From Catillopecten margaritatus gill symbiont (lineage in GTDB: Bacteria > Pseudomonadota > Gammaproteobacteria > PS1 > Pseudothioglobaceae), in NCBI GenBank assembly GCA_037956075.1, contig CP138327.1, positions 310,001-374,000 of the forward strand: a stretch of DNA of 64,000 bases. The letters are read 5' to 3'. The translations under genes were made by a program, and so were the position numbers. The notes beneath the pieces were generated by a model. It saw nothing but the letters and a program-made list of their open reading frames with translations, was not told the DNA's origin and did not search any database. Shown here one piece after another: positions 1-11,897 of the stretch (position 1 is the stretch's first letter; each line of letters starts with the position of its first letter).

Positions 1-285
1 CCTAATCCTAAAGTTGGCACTGTAACTCCTGATGTTGCGACTGCTGTAAATAATGCAAAAGCGGGTCAAGTGCGTTATCGCACGGACAAAGCGGCGATTA
101 TTCACGCTGGCGTTGGTAAAGCATCATTCACACCAGAAGCTTTGGCTGAAAATATCAATGCGTTAATGGGTGCTTTGAAAAAAGCCAAACCAAGTTCTGC
201 AAAAGGTATTTATTTTCAAAAAGTGAGTGTTTCTTCAACAATGGGTCCAGGCATCAGCGTTGATTTGGCATCGGTTGATACTTAA
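1..285 (+). CDS. rplA: 50S ribosomal protein L1, C-terminal part (partial)
   Basis: The frame is open from the first base and encodes the end of ribosomal protein L1, which forms the L1 stalk of the 50S subunit, binds 23S rRNA and represses its own operon. The visible part starts [16 protein letters not shown], a typical L1 stretch, and continues through [17 protein letters not shown] to the taa stop at 283-285. The N-terminal half lies outside the window. An internal gtg at position 70 is not the true start. L1 upstream of L10 and L7/L12 is the usual bacterial order. Identification is secure from motif and context. Confidence 0.95.
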   Translation, partial: PNPKVGTVTPDVATAVNNAKAGQVRYRTDKAAIIHAGVGKASFTPEALAENINALMGALKKAKPSSAKGIYFQKVSVSSTMGPGISVDLASVDT

Positions 286-484
286 AAGTTAACTAAAACA
301 AATTCTTTCGGGTCTTAGATTGTTCTATGACCTCAAAGACCATAGGTGCAGGTATTCCTTCTGGGGTGCTTGTTTAATTGACTGGTAAAACAGTTGGCCT
401 ATGTAGAGGGCATGAAAATGTTCTAAGGGCGAAAGTTATAATTTTATAGCTTTCTTTTTTAAACTGTTATAGGAGAGAGGCAAA
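286..484 (+). promoter_or_regulatory. probable L10 (rplJ) leader RNA
   Basis: This 199-nt gap between rplA and rplJ holds no ORF. In gammaproteobacteria this position carries the rplJL leader, which L10-(L12)4 binds to repress translation. A short stem is visible (ggtctt near 320 with aagacc near 340), followed by a G-rich stretch around 355-400. The Shine-Dalgarno aggagag lies just before the rplJ ATG. I assign it from position and partial structure only; I could not fold it or score it against the L10_leader model. Confidence 0.5.
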
Positions 485-1006
485 ATGGCTCTAAATCTTG
501 AAGCAAAAAAGGCTGTTGTTGAACAGGTTAATGCACTCGCTGAGGGCAGTATTGCTGTTGGTGTAGCTGAGTATCGTGGTCTGACAGTTGAACAAATGAC
601 TAATCTACGCGCCAGCGCAATGGATGCCAGTGTTTCTTTACGCGTTGTAAAGAATTCACTCGCAAAAAGAGCGTTAGCGGATACGACATGCGAATGCGTT
701 ATGCCAGTGTTAAGTGGACCTGTGGTTCTTGGTTTTTCACAAGAAGATCCAGGTGCAGTAGCACGGGTATTTAACGATTTCGTCAAAGAAAACGAAGATT
801 TAGTTGTTAAAGGTCTGGGTGTTTCAGGTGATTTTGTGGAAGCAAATGAACTTAAACGCATCGCAGCCTTACCAACCAAAGACCAAGCGATTAGCTTAGT
901 TATGGCACTTATGTTGGCACCAGTAGAGAAATTGGCAAGGAGTCTGAACGACATCCCAGGTCAAATCACTCGCGTGGTTTCAGCAGTGGCACAACAAAAA
1001 CAATAA
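485..1006 (+). CDS. rplJ: 50S ribosomal protein L10
   Basis: L10 anchors the L7/L12 stalk on the 50S subunit, where translation factors bind and GTPase activity is stimulated. The 173-residue product has the expected length and opening ([16 protein letters not shown]), with the central [11 protein letters not shown] motif near residues 55-65 and the C-terminal helix that binds L12 dimers. The start is preceded by aggagag. It lies 27 nt upstream of rplL, so the pair is co-transcribed. Autogenous control through the leader at 286-484 is likely. Confidence 0.97.
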   Translation: MALNLEAKKAVVEQVNALAEGSIAVGVAEYRGLTVEQMTNLRASAMDASVSLRVVKNSLAKRALADTTCECVMPVLSGPVVLGFSQEDPGAVARVFNDFVKENEDLVVKGLGVSGDFVEANELKRIAALPTKDQAISLVMALMLAPVEKLARSLNDIPGQITRVVSAVAQQKQ

Positions 1007-1033
1007 TAATATAAATAAAAAGGAGTAAATATC

Positions 1034-1411
1034 ATGGCTAAGATTACCAATGAAGATATTTTAAATGCAATTGCTGATATGTCAGTAATGGATGTTGTAG
1101 AGTTAGTTTCTGCAATGGAAGAAAAGTTCGGTGTATCTGCAGCAGCCGCTGCAGCAGCACCTGCAGCAGCAGCAGATGCTGGTGCAGCAGTAGAAGAAAA
1201 AGATGAGTTTGATGTTGTGATGACGAGCTTTGGTGAGAAGAAAGTTGCAGTTATTAAAGCGGTTCGTGGTATCACGGGTCTTGGTCTTAAAGAGGCGAAA
1301 GATATGGTTGAAGCAGCACCTGCACCAATCAAAGAAGGCGCATCTAAGGCTGAAGCTGAAGATATCAAAAAGCAGCTTGAAGAAGCTGGCGCTACTGTAG
1401 AACTTAAGTAA
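1034..1411 (+). CDS. rplL: 50S ribosomal protein L7/L12
   Basis: This is the stalk protein, present in several copies on L10, that recruits IF2, EF-Tu, EF-G and RF3. The 125-residue product shows the N-terminal dimerisation domain, an Ala-rich flexible hinge (about residues 36-54) and the conserved C-terminal domain with [20 protein letters not shown]. The Shine-Dalgarno aaggag is 9 nt before the ATG. Length, hinge and position after rplJ make the call certain. Confidence 0.98.
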   Translation: MAKITNEDILNAIADMSVMDVVELVSAMEEKFGVSAAAAAAAPAAAADAGAAVEEKDEFDVVMTSFGEKKVAVIKAVRGITGLGLKEAKDMVEAAPAPIKEGASKAEAEDIKKQLEEAGATVELK

Positions 1412-1425
1412 TTCTGTTCTATAAG

Positions 1426-1510
1426 AACACTGGAATTCTCATAAGAGGACTCCGGTGTTTTTGCGTTTTTAACAAAACGCAATTTCAACCTATGAAAATT
1501 TCATAGGTTG
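1426..1510 (+). promoter_or_regulatory. three successive hairpins between rplL and rpoB (attenuator/processing region)
   Basis: Three inverted repeats follow rplL: aacactgga/tccggtgtt (1426-1434 with 1451-1459, one G-U pair), ttgcgtttt/aaaacgcaa (1461-1469 with 1474-1482) and a perfect caacctatgaaa/tttcataggttg (1486-1510, one-base loop). None is followed by a long T run. In E. coli the same gap contains a partial attenuator and an RNase III site that lower rpoBC expression relative to ribosomal proteins; a matching role here is inferred. Confidence 0.65.
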
Positions 1511-1580
1511 ACCCTATTACTTAGAAGACTTTATTGAGATATTGTTTTCTAAAAAATGTTAATTTTTAATGCGAGGTGCT

Positions 1581-4500
1581 ATGGCTTATTCATTTACTGA
1601 GAAAAAACGAATTAGAAATAATTTCGGTTCAAGAGAATCAATTTTAACGGAGCCAGATTTGTTGGCTATCCAGATAGAATCATTTAACGGCTTTATTCAA
1701 GCTGGCGTAAATGAGAAGACAAATGCTGGATTGCATGCTGTTTTTCAGTCTGTGTTTCCAATTACTGCAAATAATGGTTATGCAGAAATTGAATATGTTG
1801 ATTATGCATTGCAAAAGCCAAAGTTTAATGTTGAAGAATGTAAGTTGCGTGGTGTTACTTTTGCTTCAATTTTACGCGTTAAATTAAACCTTGTTTTATT
1901 TGATAAGAACGGTTCGACTTTAAAGAAAAAACGCAAAGTCAAACAAGTCATTGAAGAAGATGTTTATCTTGGACAATTGCCATTAATGACAGATACAGGT
2001 ACTTTTGTTATTAATGGCACCGAACGAGTTGTGGTTTCACAATTGCACCGTTCGCCAGGTGTGATTTTTGAGCATGACAAAGGTAAAACACACTCTTCGG
2101 GTGAGATTTTATTCTCATCTCGCATTATTCCTTACCGTGGTTCGTGGATGGATTTCGAGTTTGACCATCATGCACATTTATATGTTCGTATTGATCGTCG
2201 TCGTAAATTGCCAGTAACTGTATTGTTGCGGGCAATGGGCTTTGACTCAAATGCAATATTGGATACTTTCTATGAAAAAATCAATGTTAAGCTTAAGGCA
2301 AAATCTTGTGATATAGATTTATCTCCTGAGAAATTAAAAGGTTCAATTGCTGAGTTTGATATTCTTTCTGGTAAAGATGTGGTGATTGAAAAAGGTCGTC
2401 GTATTACTGCCAAACATACTAAGATTTTAGAAAAGGCTAAGATTAAATCTGTTAATGCACCTCTTGATTATTTATTAGATAAGGTTATTTCTCAAGATGT
2501 TATCGATAAAGAAACGGGCGAAATTTTAATCGCTGCTAATACTGTTATTAGCGAAGAAGTGTTGGACCTTATTGTTGCCAGCAAAGTTAAAAAACTTGAG
2601 TTGCTTTATGTTAATGAATCTAAAACGGGTGCTTATATTTCTAACACCTTGCGTTTAGACGAAACTGAAACTGAAATTGAAGCGCGTCAATCTATCTACC
2701 ATGTGATGCGTCCAGGTGAGCCAGCAACAGAAGATGCGGTTAACTTGTTATTCAACAATTTATTCTTTAAAGGTGAGCGTTATGACCTTTCTAAGGTCGG
2801 TCGTATGAAGCTTAATCGTCGTTTAGGCATTGATGAAGAAACAGGCGTACACGTTTTAACCAATGATGATATTTTGAATGTTGTGAATTTATTGATTGAC
2901 ATTAAAGATGGTAAAGACACGGTTGACGATGTGGATACATTGGCAAACAGACGCGTTAGAGCTATTGGTGAAATGATTGAAAACCAGTTTAGAATTGGAC
3001 TGGTGCGTGTTGAAAAAGCTGTGAAAGAAGGTTTGAACCTTGCTGAAACAGATGAATTAACTCCACAAGATTTGATTAATTCAAACCCAGTTTCTGCGGC
3101 GGTTAAAGAATTCTTTGGTTCTTCACAGTTGTCTCAGTTTATGGATCAAGTTAATCCATTGTCAGGCGTAACACATAAGCGACGCATTTCTGCCTTAGGT
3201 CCGGGTGGTTTGACCCGTGAGCGAGCAGGTTTTGAAGTGCGAGATGTACATCCATCACATTACGGTCGTTTATGCCCAATCGAAACCCCAGAAGGTCCAA
3301 ATATTGGACTGATTAATACTTTGGCGGTTTATGCGAAGACCAATAATTATGGTTTCCTAGAAACACCTTATCAAATTGTTAAAAACGGTAAAGTGACCAG
3401 TGAAATTATTTACGTGTCTGCGATTGATGAAATTGTACACACGATTGCACAGGCAAATGCGGGTGTTGATGCGAAAGGAAAATTAATCGATGAGTTAATT
3501 TCTTGTCGTCATAAGAATGAATTTGTTTTGGTGAATGCAGAAGATGTTACTTTAATTGACATTGACTCTAAGCAGATTTCATCCGTGGCAGCATCGTTGA
3601 TTCCATTCTTAGAGCATGATGATGCAAACCGTGCCTTGATGGGTTCAAATATGCAGCGCCAAGCAGTGCCAACTTTGCGTGCTGAAAAGCCGTTAGTAGG
3701 TACGGGTATTGAGCGTGTTGTGGCGACGGATTCTCGTGTTTGTGTGACAGCTAAACATGGTGGCGTGGTTGAAGCGGTTGACGCTTCTCGTATCGTTATT
3801 CGGGTTGACGCTAAGCAGGCAAAAGCAGGGGAGTTAGGTGTTGATATTTACAATTTAACTAAGTATTCTCGTTCTAATCAAAATACTTGTATTAACCAAA
3901 AACCTTTGGTAAAGACAGGCGATAAAATTACAGCAGGCGATGTATTAGCTGATGGTCCTTCAACGGATTTAGGCGAATTGGCACTCGGTCAAAATATGAA
4001 GATTGCCTTTATGCCGTGGAATGGTTATAACTTTGAGGATTCTATCTTAATTTCTGAAAATGTTATTCAGGAAGACCGTTACACCACAATTCACATTGAA
4101 GAATTAACTGCTTATGCACGAGACACTACTTTGGGCTCAGAAGAAATTACCGCTGATATTCCAAATGTGAGCGATTCTGCTTTGGCTAAATTAGACGAAG
4201 TGGGTATTGTTTATGTGGGTGCGCGTGTTAAGGGTGGTGATATTTTGGTCGGTAAAGTAACGCCTAAGAGCGAAACTGTTTTGTCTCCAGAAGAAAAATT
4301 ATTGCGCGCTATCTTTGGTGAGAAAGCCAATAGCGTTAAGGATTCTTCATTACGCATTGGCGCATCAAAATCGGGTGTGGTGATTGATGTTCAAGTCTTT
4401 ACTCGTGACCGTGTTGAAAAAGATACACGCGCAGTGAGTATTGATGCAGACCGTTTAGCGAAAATCAAAAAAGATGTTGATGACGAGTTTGGTATTATTG

Positions 4501-5663
4501 ATGGCGATATTTTCCGTCGTATTCGTGCAAAGCTTTCAGGTAATGAATTGACAAAAGCAGTTGCAGGACTTAAAGCAGGCGAGAAATTGAATGCTAAGAG
4601 TATGAAACCTTTAAGCAATGAAGACCTTGCAAAAATTAAAGTTAAAGATGCGGCAATTAATAAAGAAGTGGCGGCATTGGTTAAACAAGCGCAAGCGAAG
4701 TCAGTTGAATTTGATAAGTTCCTTGAGAATGAAAAAGCTAAGATTAACGAAGGTGCAGAATTACCACCAGGCGTAATGAAAATGGTAAAAGTTTATGTGG
4801 CAACTCGCAAGACTTTGCAGGTTGGCGATAAGATGGCAGGTCGTCATGGAAACAAGGGTGTTATTTCCCGTGTTTCTCCAGTAGAAGATATGCCTTACCT
4901 TGCAGACGGTTCTACCATTGATGTGGTGCTTAACCCGCTTGGTGTTCCTTCTCGAATGAATGTTGGACAGGTGTTGGAAGTCCACTTAGGTTACGCAGCG
5001 AAGGGTTTAGGCTTTAAGATTGCGGCAATGCTGGATGAAAAACGCACTGAAATGGTGAAAGAAATCAGAGAATTTTTAGACAAAGTCTATAACTCTCACG
5101 GTAAGCAAGAAGATTTAGCCTCATTCAGTGACGAAGAAATCATTGAATTAGCGAAAAATCTTCGTGGCGGTGTGCCAATGGCAACGCCAGTATTTGATGG
5201 TATCAAAGAAGAGGATATTAAATCCTTATTGAAATTAGCCGACTTGCCAGAATCTGGTCAAGAGCAACTTTATGATGGTCGCACAGGTGAGCCGTTTGAC
5301 CGTCCAGTAACGGTAGGTTATATGCATATGTTGAAACTCAATCACTTGGTTGATGATAAGATGCACGCGCGTTCAACGGGTCCTTACTCATTAGTCACAC
5401 AGCAACCGTTAAGTGGTAAAGCACAATTCGGTGGACAACGATTCGGTGAAATGGAAGTTTGGGCGTTAGAGGCTTATGGTGCAGCACACACATTGCGTGA
5501 AATGTTGACCGTTAAATCAGACGATGTCGCAGGACGAGCAAAAATGTATAAGAGTATTGTTGATGGCGTTAATGCAACTGAATCAGTGATGCCAGAATCC
5601 TTTAATGTATTGGTTAAAGAGATTCGTTCATTGGGTATTGATGTTGAGTTGGAACAGAACTAG
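1581..5663 (+). CDS. rpoB: DNA-directed RNA polymerase subunit beta
   Basis: The beta subunit forms one pincer of RNA polymerase and half of the active-site cleft. I start at ATG 1581 ([20 protein letters not shown], the usual gammaproteobacterial opening) rather than the in-frame ATG 1569, because gaggtg lies just upstream of 1581. The product is 1360 residues, close to E. coli (1342). The rifampicin region is intact ([11 protein letters not shown], then [14 protein letters not shown]), and RHGNKG and the C-terminal [18 protein letters not shown] motif are present. It lies 9 nt upstream of rpoC. Confidence 0.98.
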   Translation: MAYSFTEKKRIRNNFGSRESILTEPDLLAIQIESFNGFIQAGVNEKTNAGLHAVFQSVFPITANNGYAEIEYVDYALQKPKFNVEECKLRGVTFASILRVKLNLVLFDKNGSTLKKKRKVKQVIEEDVYLGQLPLMTDTGTFVINGTERVVVSQLHRSPGVIFEHDKGKTHSSGEILFSSRIIPYRGSWMDFEFDHHAHLYVRIDRRRKLPVTVLLRAMGFDSNAILDTFYEKINVKLKAKSCDIDLSPEKLKGSIAEFDILSGKDVVIEKGRRITAKHTKILEKAKIKSVNAPLDYLLDKVISQDVIDKETGEILIAANTVISEEVLDLIVASKVKKLELLYVNESKTGAYISNTLRLDETETEIEARQSIYHVMRPGEPATEDAVNLLFNNLFFKGERYDLSKVGRMKLNRRLGIDEETGVHVLTNDDILNVVNLLIDIKDGKDTVDDVDTLANRRVRAIGEMIENQFRIGLVRVEKAVKEGLNLAETDELTPQDLINSNPVSAAVKEFFGSSQLSQFMDQVNPLSGVTHKRRISALGPGGLTRERAGFEVRDVHPSHYGRLCPIETPEGPNIGLINTLAVYAKTNNYGFLETPYQIVKNGKVTSEIIYVSAIDEIVHTIAQANAGVDAKGKLIDELISCRHKNEFVLVNAEDVTLIDIDSKQISSVAASLIPFLEHDDANRALMGSNMQRQAVPTLRAEKPLVGTGIERVVATDSRVCVTAKHGGVVEAVDASRIVIRVDAKQAKAGELGVDIYNLTKYSRSNQNTCINQKPLVKTGDKITAGDVLADGPSTDLGELALGQNMKIAFMPWNGYNFEDSILISENVIQEDRYTTIHIEELTAYARDTTLGSEEITADIPNVSDSALAKLDEVGIVYVGARVKGGDILVGKVTPKSETVLSPEEKLLRAIFGEKANSVKDSSLRIGASKSGVVIDVQVFTRDRVEKDTRAVSIDADRLAKIKKDVDDEFGIIDGDIFRRIRAKLSGNELTKAVAGLKAGEKLNAKSMKPLSNEDLAKIKVKDAAINKEVAALVKQAQAKSVEFDKFLENEKAKINEGAELPPGVMKMVKVYVATRKTLQVGDKMAGRHGNKGVISRVSPVEDMPYLADGSTIDVVLNPLGVPSRMNVGQVLEVHLGYAAKGLGFKIAAMLDEKRTEMVKEIREFLDKVYNSHGKQEDLASFSDEEIIELAKNLRGGVPMATPVFDGIKEEDIKSLLKLADLPESGQEQLYDGRTGEPFDRPVTVGYMHMLKLNHLVDDKMHARSTGPYSLVTQQPLSGKAQFGGQRFGEMEVWALEAYGAAHTLREMLTVKSDDVAGRAKMYKSIVDGVNATESVMPESFNVLVKEIRSLGIDVELEQN

Positions 5664-5672
5664 GAGAATAAT

Positions 5673-8600
5673 ATGCAAGATTTATTAAATATTTTAAAGA
5701 GTCAAAACAAAGAACAAGATTTTGATGCGATTAGAGTGGGTTTGGCGTCTCCTGAAAAGATTCGTTCATGGTCTTATGGCGAAGTAAAGAAGCCTGAGAC
5801 GATTAACTACCGAACTTTTAAGCCTGAGCGCGAAGGTTTATTCTGCTCTAAGATTTTCGGACCAATGAAAGACTTTGAGTGTTTGTGTGGTAAATACAAA
5901 CGCATGAAATTTCGCAATGTGGTGTGTGAAAAATGTGGCGTTGAAGTTACTTTATCTAAAGTGCGTCGTGAGCGAATGGGTCATATCGACCTTGCAGCGC
6001 CTGTTGCTCATATTTGGTATTTGAAATCATTGCCATCGCGTCTTGGATTATTGATGGATATGACTTTGAAAGACATTGAGCGTGTTTTGTATTTTGAAGC
6101 CTTCTTGGTCACAGACCCAGGTTCAACGCCTTTGGTTCATAAGCAACTATTGACTGAAGAAATGTATTTTGATGCCTTAGATGAGTTTGGCGATGATGAA
6201 TTTGAAGCAAAAATGGGTGCAGAAGCCATCCAAGATGTTTTAAAAGATATGCAACTTGAAAAAGAAGCGGCAAACCTTCGTGAAGACAGTCTTAACACCA
6301 AGTCTCAAACAAAGCTCAAAAAATACAATAAGCGTTTGAAATTAATCGACTCTCTGATTCAATCAGGCAACAAGCCTGAGTGGATGGTGTTGGATGTTCT
6401 ACCAATTCTACCACCAGATTTACGCCCATTAGTGTCGTTAGATGGAGGTCGTTTTGCCACCTCTGATTTGAACGATTTGTATCGTCGTGTGATTAACCGT
6501 AACAATCGTTTAGCGCGTTTGTTAGAGTTAGATGCGCCTGAAATTATTGTTCGTAATGAAAAGCGTATGTTGCAAGAATCCGTGGATTCACTAATTGACA
6601 ACGGTCGTCGTGGTCGTGCAGTGATGGGTAATAACCGCCGTCCGTTGAAGTCAATTGCGGATATGATCAAAGGTAAGCAAGGTCGTTTCCGTCAAAACTT
6701 ACTCGGAAAACGAGTGGATTATTCAGGTCGTTCGGTCATCGTTTGTGGTCCATACCTTAAACTGCACCAGTGTGGTTTACCAAAGAAAATGGCGTTAGAA
6801 TTATTCAAGCCGTTTGTTTACAATCGTTTGATTGCTCAAAGTTTAGCGTCAACAATTAAAGCAGCAAAGAAAATGGTTGAAGCCGAAGAGGCTGTTGTAT
6901 GGGATATTTTAGAAAAAGTTGTACACCAACATCCGGTGATGCTTAACCGTGCGCCAACTTTACACCGTTTAGGTATTCAAGCTTTTGAACCATTATTGAT
7001 TGAAGGTAAAGCGATTCAACTCCACCCTTTAGTTTGTGGCGCATTTAACGCTGACTTTGATGGTGACCAGATGGCAGTACATGTGCCTTTATCTGAAGAA
7101 GCGCAACTTGAAGCAAGAACTTTGATGTTAGCCTCTAACAATATTTTACACCTTGCGAGTGGCGAACCAATTATCGTGCCTTCACAGGATGTGATTTTGG
7201 GCTTATATTATATGACACGCGATATGATTAACCAGCAAGGTGAAGGAATGGTTTTTGCCAGCCCTACTGAAGCATTAAGTGCGTATGAGTCAGGTGCAGC
7301 AACTTTGCATGCAAAAATTAAATTGCGTATTCAAGATTATAAGAAAGTTGGTAAAAAATACGAGCCAACTTCGACGCGTATTGTTGATACCACCGTCGGC
7401 CGTGCGATTTTCTCAAGAATTTTACCAAAAGGATTGTCCTTTGATTTGATTAACGAGGCTATCAGTAAAAAAGTGGTTTCTAACTTGATTCATGTTTGTT
7501 ATCAAACGCAAGAACTCAAAGACACCGTGGTTTTTGCTGACCAAATGATGTACATGGGTTTCCAGTACTCAACCAAATCAGGCATCTCATTCTGTTCGAA
7601 TGACATGACCATTCCAGACTCCAAAGCAGGCACAATTCACAGTGCAGAGCTACAAGTGAAAGAAGTGCAAAAGCAATATGCACAAGGTGTTGTAACCGAT
7701 GGTGAGCGCTATAATAAAGTGATTGATATTTGGTCAAGAACTTCTGAAACTGTTGCAAAAGCGATGATGAATGAAATCGGCTTCGATAACTTTACCAATG
7801 CTGAGGGCAAAACTGAAAAATTAGCCTCCTTTAACTCCGTTTATATGATGGCTGATTCTGGTGCGCGTGGCTCCCCTGCACAGATGCGACAGTTAGCGGG
7901 TATGCGTGGTCTAATGGCTAAGCCAGATGGCTCAATTATTGAAACCCCGATTACTTCAAACTTCCGTGAAGGTTTGAACAATATGCAATACTTTATTTCA
8001 ACACACGGTGCACGAAAAGGGTTGGCGGATACCGCATTAAAAACAGCGAATTCAGGTTACTTAACGCGTCGTTTGGTGGATGTTGCGCAAGACTTAGTGG
8101 TTAATGAAGATGATTGCGGCACAGAAAATGGTTTAATAATGAAAGCAACCATTGAAGGTGGTAACATTGTTCAAACCTTGGGCGCCGCTGTTTTAGGTCG
8201 AGTGATGGCTGAAGATGTTATGGTGCCAGACACAACAAAAGTTTTATTGCCTAAAGGTCATTTAGTCACTTTAGAGGATTCAGACAAAATTAATGAAGTC
8301 GGTGTTGAATCTATCAAGTCGCGTTCTGCAATTACTTGTGATGCCCGATATGGTGTTTGCGCATCTTGCTATGGTAACGATATGGCACGAGGTCACAAGA
8401 TTGGTGTTGGTGAAGCAGTGGGTGTAATTGCAGCACAGTCAATCGGTGAGCCAGGCACACAGTTGACGATGCGTACTTTCCATATTGGTGGTGCGGCCTC
8501 TGCATCAACAGCAGTGAGCAGTGTTAATATTGACAATGACGGTGTGGTTCATTTTGAAAATCTTAAATCTATTACCAATGCGAGTGGTGATTTAGTGGTT

Positions 8601-9875
8601 ATTTCTCGTTCTTCTGAAGTAACCATTCGTAACAAAAAAGGTCAAGAAGTTGAACGCTACAAAATTCCTTACGGTGCAATTGCCCATGTTAAGGATGGCG
8701 GCAAAGTTAAAGCAAAAGATAAGATTGCTGACTGGGACCCACATACACATCCTATTATTTCTGAGCAAGCAGGTCGTGTTGTATTCGTTGATTTTGTTGA
8801 AGGTGTTACCGTCAATAAAAACTCTGATCCATTGACAGGTTTGACTTTCTTTGAAATGATTAAAGAAAGCGAAAGATCGGCAGCAGCAAAAGGCTTAAAG
8901 CCAATGATTAAGATGGTTGACGAAAAAGATTCTGAAATCGTGTTATCAACGCATTACCTCCCGTCTGAAGTGAAGATTAACTTGGAAGACGGACAGGTAA
9001 TTACGGCGGGTGAAGTCCTTGCGAAAATCGCCAAAGACCAATCCAAAACCAGTGATATTACTGGTGGTTTGCCACGAGTTGCAGACTTATTTGAAGCGCG
9101 TAAAGCCAAAGACCATTCCCTACTTGCGGAAGCAACAGGTGTGATTAGTTTCGGTAATCCAACCAAATCCAAAGATCGTTTGCTGATTACTTCTGTAGAA
9201 GGTGAAGCGACTGAGATGATGATTCATAAATGGCGTCAAATTAATGTTTTCGATGGTGAAACCGTTGAAAAGGGTGATGTGATTTCTGATGGACCTTCAA
9301 ACCCGCATGACATCTTGCGTCTATTGGGTGTAGAAGCGTTAGCCAACTATGTGGTTAAAGAAGTTCAGAATGTTTACCGCCTACAAGGTGTGAATATTTC
9401 CGACAAGCACATTGAAGTCATTGTGAAGCAAATGTTGCGTAAAGTGGAGGTACTTGATACCGGTAATTCTAAGTTTGTAAATGGTGAAACCGCCGAGTAC
9501 GCACGCGTCATTGAAACTAACAAGCAATTGGTTGCACAAGGTAAAGACCCAGTGATTTACCAAAGATTGTTGATGGGTATTACCAAAGCATCCTTAGCAA
9601 CTGAGTCATTTATTTCTGCTGCATCTTTCCAAGAAACCACGCGTGTATTGACTGAAGCGTCAACCACGGGTCGTGTTGATAACCTGTTAGGTTTGAAAGA
9701 GAATGTGATTGTTGGTCGTTTGATTCCAGCAGGAACAGGCTTCGTTCATCACCAAGAGCGTCGTGCTAAGCGTGCAGAAAAAGCCGTGATGCAAACTGCA
9801 GAGGCAGAAGCAGCACTTTCAGCTGAGTTGAGTGAAGTGGTGGAAGCCGAGGCGGAGACAACTGTTGAAGAGTAG
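5673..9875 (+). CDS. rpoC: DNA-directed RNA polymerase subunit beta'
   Basis: The largest RNA polymerase subunit carries the catalytic magnesium site. The 1400-residue product has the N-terminal zinc ribbon ([20 protein letters not shown], about residues 70-90), the catalytic [12 protein letters not shown] with Asp461, Asp463 and Asp465, and the second zinc site ([13 protein letters not shown]). Shine-Dalgarno aggag precedes the ATG. It ends in an acidic Glu/Ala-rich tail. It is the last gene of the operon and is followed by a strong terminator. Confidence 0.98.
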   Translation: MQDLLNILKSQNKEQDFDAIRVGLASPEKIRSWSYGEVKKPETINYRTFKPEREGLFCSKIFGPMKDFECLCGKYKRMKFRNVVCEKCGVEVTLSKVRRERMGHIDLAAPVAHIWYLKSLPSRLGLLMDMTLKDIERVLYFEAFLVTDPGSTPLVHKQLLTEEMYFDALDEFGDDEFEAKMGAEAIQDVLKDMQLEKEAANLREDSLNTKSQTKLKKYNKRLKLIDSLIQSGNKPEWMVLDVLPILPPDLRPLVSLDGGRFATSDLNDLYRRVINRNNRLARLLELDAPEIIVRNEKRMLQESVDSLIDNGRRGRAVMGNNRRPLKSIADMIKGKQGRFRQNLLGKRVDYSGRSVIVCGPYLKLHQCGLPKKMALELFKPFVYNRLIAQSLASTIKAAKKMVEAEEAVVWDILEKVVHQHPVMLNRAPTLHRLGIQAFEPLLIEGKAIQLHPLVCGAFNADFDGDQMAVHVPLSEEAQLEARTLMLASNNILHLASGEPIIVPSQDVILGLYYMTRDMINQQGEGMVFASPTEALSAYESGAATLHAKIKLRIQDYKKVGKKYEPTSTRIVDTTVGRAIFSRILPKGLSFDLINEAISKKVVSNLIHVCYQTQELKDTVVFADQMMYMGFQYSTKSGISFCSNDMTIPDSKAGTIHSAELQVKEVQKQYAQGVVTDGERYNKVIDIWSRTSETVAKAMMNEIGFDNFTNAEGKTEKLASFNSVYMMADSGARGSPAQMRQLAGMRGLMAKPDGSIIETPITSNFREGLNNMQYFISTHGARKGLADTALKTANSGYLTRRLVDVAQDLVVNEDDCGTENGLIMKATIEGGNIVQTLGAAVLGRVMAEDVMVPDTTKVLLPKGHLVTLEDSDKINEVGVESIKSRSAITCDARYGVCASCYGNDMARGHKIGVGEAVGVIAAQSIGEPGTQLTMRTFHIGGAASASTAVSSVNIDNDGVVHFENLKSITNASGDLVVISRSSEVTIRNKKGQEVERYKIPYGAIAHVKDGGKVKAKDKIADWDPHTHPIISEQAGRVVFVDFVEGVTVNKNSDPLTGLTFFEMIKESERSAAAKGLKPMIKMVDEKDSEIVLSTHYLPSEVKINLEDGQVITAGEVLAKIAKDQSKTSDITGGLPRVADLFEARKAKDHSLLAEATGVISFGNPTKSKDRLLITSVEGEATEMMIHKWRQINVFDGETVEKGDVISDGPSNPHDILRLLGVEALANYVVKEVQNVYRLQGVNISDKHIEVIVKQMLRKVEVLDTGNSKFVNGETAEYARVIETNKQLVAQGKDPVIYQRLLMGITKASLATESFISAASFQETTRVLTEASTTGRVDNLLGLKENVIVGRLIPAGTGFVHHQERRAKRAEKAVMQTAEAEAALSAELSEVVEAEAETTVEE

Positions 9876-9893
9876 TTGCATTTAATACTTATA

Positions 9894-9927
9894 AAAAAAC
9901 CGCACTGATTAGTGCGGTTTTTTTTCG
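9894..9927 (+). terminator. rho-independent terminator of the rpl-rpoBC operon
   Basis: A perfect stem aaaccgcact / agtgcggttt with loop gatt is followed directly by a run of T. It lies 18 nt after the rpoC stop codon and ends 22 nt before trpE. Textbook structure. Confidence 0.93.
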
Positions 9928-9949
9928 TCTGGTGGTTTAAAATACGACT

Positions 9950-11410
9950 ATGAATAAAGCAAGCTTTGAACAATATGTAGCAGAAGGATACAATCATATC
10001 CCCGTTTATAAATCCCTTGAGATTGATGTCAGCACAGATGCAGCGTTAAATTTATATTTAACGCTAGCGGATACGCCATATTCTTATCTTTTTGAATCGG
10101 TTGAGGGTGGGAAAAAATGGGGGCGTTATTCAATGATTGGATTAGACTCGCAAACTGTCATTAAAGTTTTTGATTACGAAGTACAGATTGAACAACAAGG
10201 TGAATTGCTTGAAACGCATCAAGTTAAAGACCCTTTAGATTGGATTGAACAATATTTAACCCAGTATCAAGTGCCACAACTCGACGAATTACCAGATTTT
10301 AATGGTGGATTGGTTGGATATTTTGGTTATGAGATTATTCGTTATATCGAACCAAGACTTGCGAATATCAATAAAAAAGATGAATTAGGTACGCCCGACA
10401 TTCTATTAATGGTGTCGAATGATTTGGTGGTATTTGACACTGTGCTAAATCAAGCTTTTATAATTACCCACATTGACCCAAACAAACAGAGCTATGAAGA
10501 CGCACAGGCTCGATTAGAGGAAATGGTGGCAGGAATTCAAGTGCCAGTGAGTCAAACAGAATATCAATCGGATGAACTAACTGAGCAAGATTTTACCTCC
10601 AGTTTTGGTGAAGAAAATTATAAAGCCACGGTTAAAAAAATTCAAAAGTATATTGTTGCAGGCGATGTCATGCAAGTAGTGCCATCACAACGCCTAAGCG
10701 CTAAATTCACCGCACCGCCGATTGAATTATATAAACAATTACGCCAGCTTAACCCCTCTCCTTATATGTATTATCTGAATTTAGGCGACAGCGTAATTGT
10801 CGGCTCATCACCTGAAATTCTAACGCGTTTTGATGCTAACAATACGGCCACAGTGAGACCTTTGGCAGGCACACGCAAACGGGGTAATGATAAAGCGGAA
10901 GATCTGTTATTAGAAAAAGATTTATTGGCAGATGAAAAAGAAATTGCTGAGCATTTAATGTTGATTGATTTGGGACGCAATGATTTGGGGCGTATTGCTA
11001 AAACAGGCAGTGTTAAATTAACGGATAAAATGTCAATTGAACGCTACTCACATGTAATGCATATCGTTTCAAATGTTGAGTGCGAATTACAAGAAGGGAT
11101 GAGTGCAATCGATGTATTGCGCGCTACTTTTCCCGCAGGCACATTGAGTGGCGCACCTAAAATTCGTGCTATGGAAATTATTAACGAGACTGAACCTTTA
11201 AAACGCAATATTTATTCAGGGGCAATCGGCTACCTTTCTTGGCATGGATGTATGGACATGGCAATTGCCATTCGCACCGCAGTGATTAAAGATGAAATGT
11301 TGTATGTGCAAGCAGGGGCAGGGATTGTCTATGATTCTGTACCTCAATCGGAGTGGGATGAAACGATGCACAAAGCACGCGCATTGATTAAGGCAGCAGA
11401 ACAGGTTTAG
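9950..11410 (+). CDS. trpE: anthranilate synthase component I
   Basis: TrpE converts chorismate to anthranilate, the first step of tryptophan synthesis, using ammonia from TrpG. The 486-residue product has the N-terminal Anth_synt_I_N domain with SYLFESVEGG (feedback tryptophan site region) and the chorismate-binding C-terminal domain with RPLAGTRKRG, LLIDLGRNDLGRIA-like and FPAGTLSGAPKIRAMEII motifs. No trpG or trpD follows; the next gene is soxX, so the trp genes are dispersed. No Shine-Dalgarno is visible, and a TAAAAT box ends about 8 nt before the ATG, so a leaderless transcript is possible. Confidence 0.95.
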   Translation: MNKASFEQYVAEGYNHIPVYKSLEIDVSTDAALNLYLTLADTPYSYLFESVEGGKKWGRYSMIGLDSQTVIKVFDYEVQIEQQGELLETHQVKDPLDWIEQYLTQYQVPQLDELPDFNGGLVGYFGYEIIRYIEPRLANINKKDELGTPDILLMVSNDLVVFDTVLNQAFIITHIDPNKQSYEDAQARLEEMVAGIQVPVSQTEYQSDELTEQDFTSSFGEENYKATVKKIQKYIVAGDVMQVVPSQRLSAKFTAPPIELYKQLRQLNPSPYMYYLNLGDSVIVGSSPEILTRFDANNTATVRPLAGTRKRGNDKAEDLLLEKDLLADEKEIAEHLMLIDLGRNDLGRIAKTGSVKLTDKMSIERYSHVMHIVSNVECELQEGMSAIDVLRATFPAGTLSGAPKIRAMEIINETEPLKRNIYSGAIGYLSWHGCMDMAIAIRTAVIKDEMLYVQAGAGIVYDSVPQSEWDETMHKARALIKAAEQV

Positions 11411-11441
11411 AATATTCTAATATTATGCTTTAGTGATAGTG

Positions 11442-11504
11442 TTGCAATTGTTTTTAATCTGTGTATTATTGCACCTTAGTTAGTTTCATTGAATCTAACT
11501 AAGG
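11442..11504 (+). promoter_or_regulatory. sox operon promoter with 5' stem-loop
   Basis: A sigma70-like pair TTGCAA (11442-11447) and TATTAT (11464-11469) with 16-nt spacing is followed by a perfect 10-bp inverted repeat ccttagttag / ctaactaagg (11474-11483 and 11495-11504). The predicted transcript would begin near the base of this stem-loop. It could stabilise the mRNA, act as an operator, or terminate trpE transcription (a T-rich run follows). Confidence 0.55.
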
Positions 11505-11533
11505 ATTTTATTTTTTATAAAGAGGAGAGGAGT

Positions 11534-11881
11534 ATGAAGAAAAGCATTTCTGTCTCAGCAGTTGTTACTTTGGCGACATTATTTATGATGCCAATGCAAA
11601 CAATCGCTAAAGAGGCGAAAACAGGTCAAGAACTCAGTTTTGACCGTAAGTTTGGTAATTGTTTGGCTTGTCACACAATTTCAGGCGGTACGCAAGGAGG
11701 CAATGTTGGTCCGCCACTCGTTGCAATGAAAGCAAGATTTCCAGATAGAGCGGTGTTAAGAGCTCAAATTTGGGATGCAACAGTAAAGAACCCAGGTTCT
11801 ATTATGTTGCCATTCGGTCGACACAAAATAATGTCTGAAAGCCAGATTGATAAGGTAACAGATTTTATCCATTCATTATAA
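11534..11881 (+). CDS. soxX: sulfur oxidation c-type cytochrome SoxX
   Basis: SoxX is the electron-accepting monoheme cytochrome of the periplasmic SoxXA(K) complex, which joins thiosulfate to SoxY. I start at ATG 11534 (MKKSISVSAVVTLATLFMMP) because gagaggag precedes it. The 115-residue product has a Sec signal peptide, heme attachment at Cys43-x-x-Cys46-His47 (CLACH) and the probable distal Met91 in NPGSIMLPFGRH. It is the first gene of soxX-Y-Z-A-K, all on the plus strand with short gaps and strong Shine-Dalgarno sites. Confidence 0.93.
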   Translation: MKKSISVSAVVTLATLFMMPMQTIAKEAKTGQELSFDRKFGNCLACHTISGGTQGGNVGPPLVAMKARFPDRAVLRAQIWDATVKNPGSIMLPFGRHKIMSESQIDKVTDFIHSL

Positions 11882-11897
11882 TTTAAGGAGAATAACA

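Noticed and set aside
1140-1195. Ala-rich gca repeat as a microsatellite
   Set aside because: It is the normal flexible hinge of L7/L12.
436-1488. Long minus-strand open frames opposite rplJ and rplL
   Set aside because: They mirror highly biased codons of real ribosomal protein genes; low-complexity Ala/Ser-rich translation and no Shine-Dalgarno.
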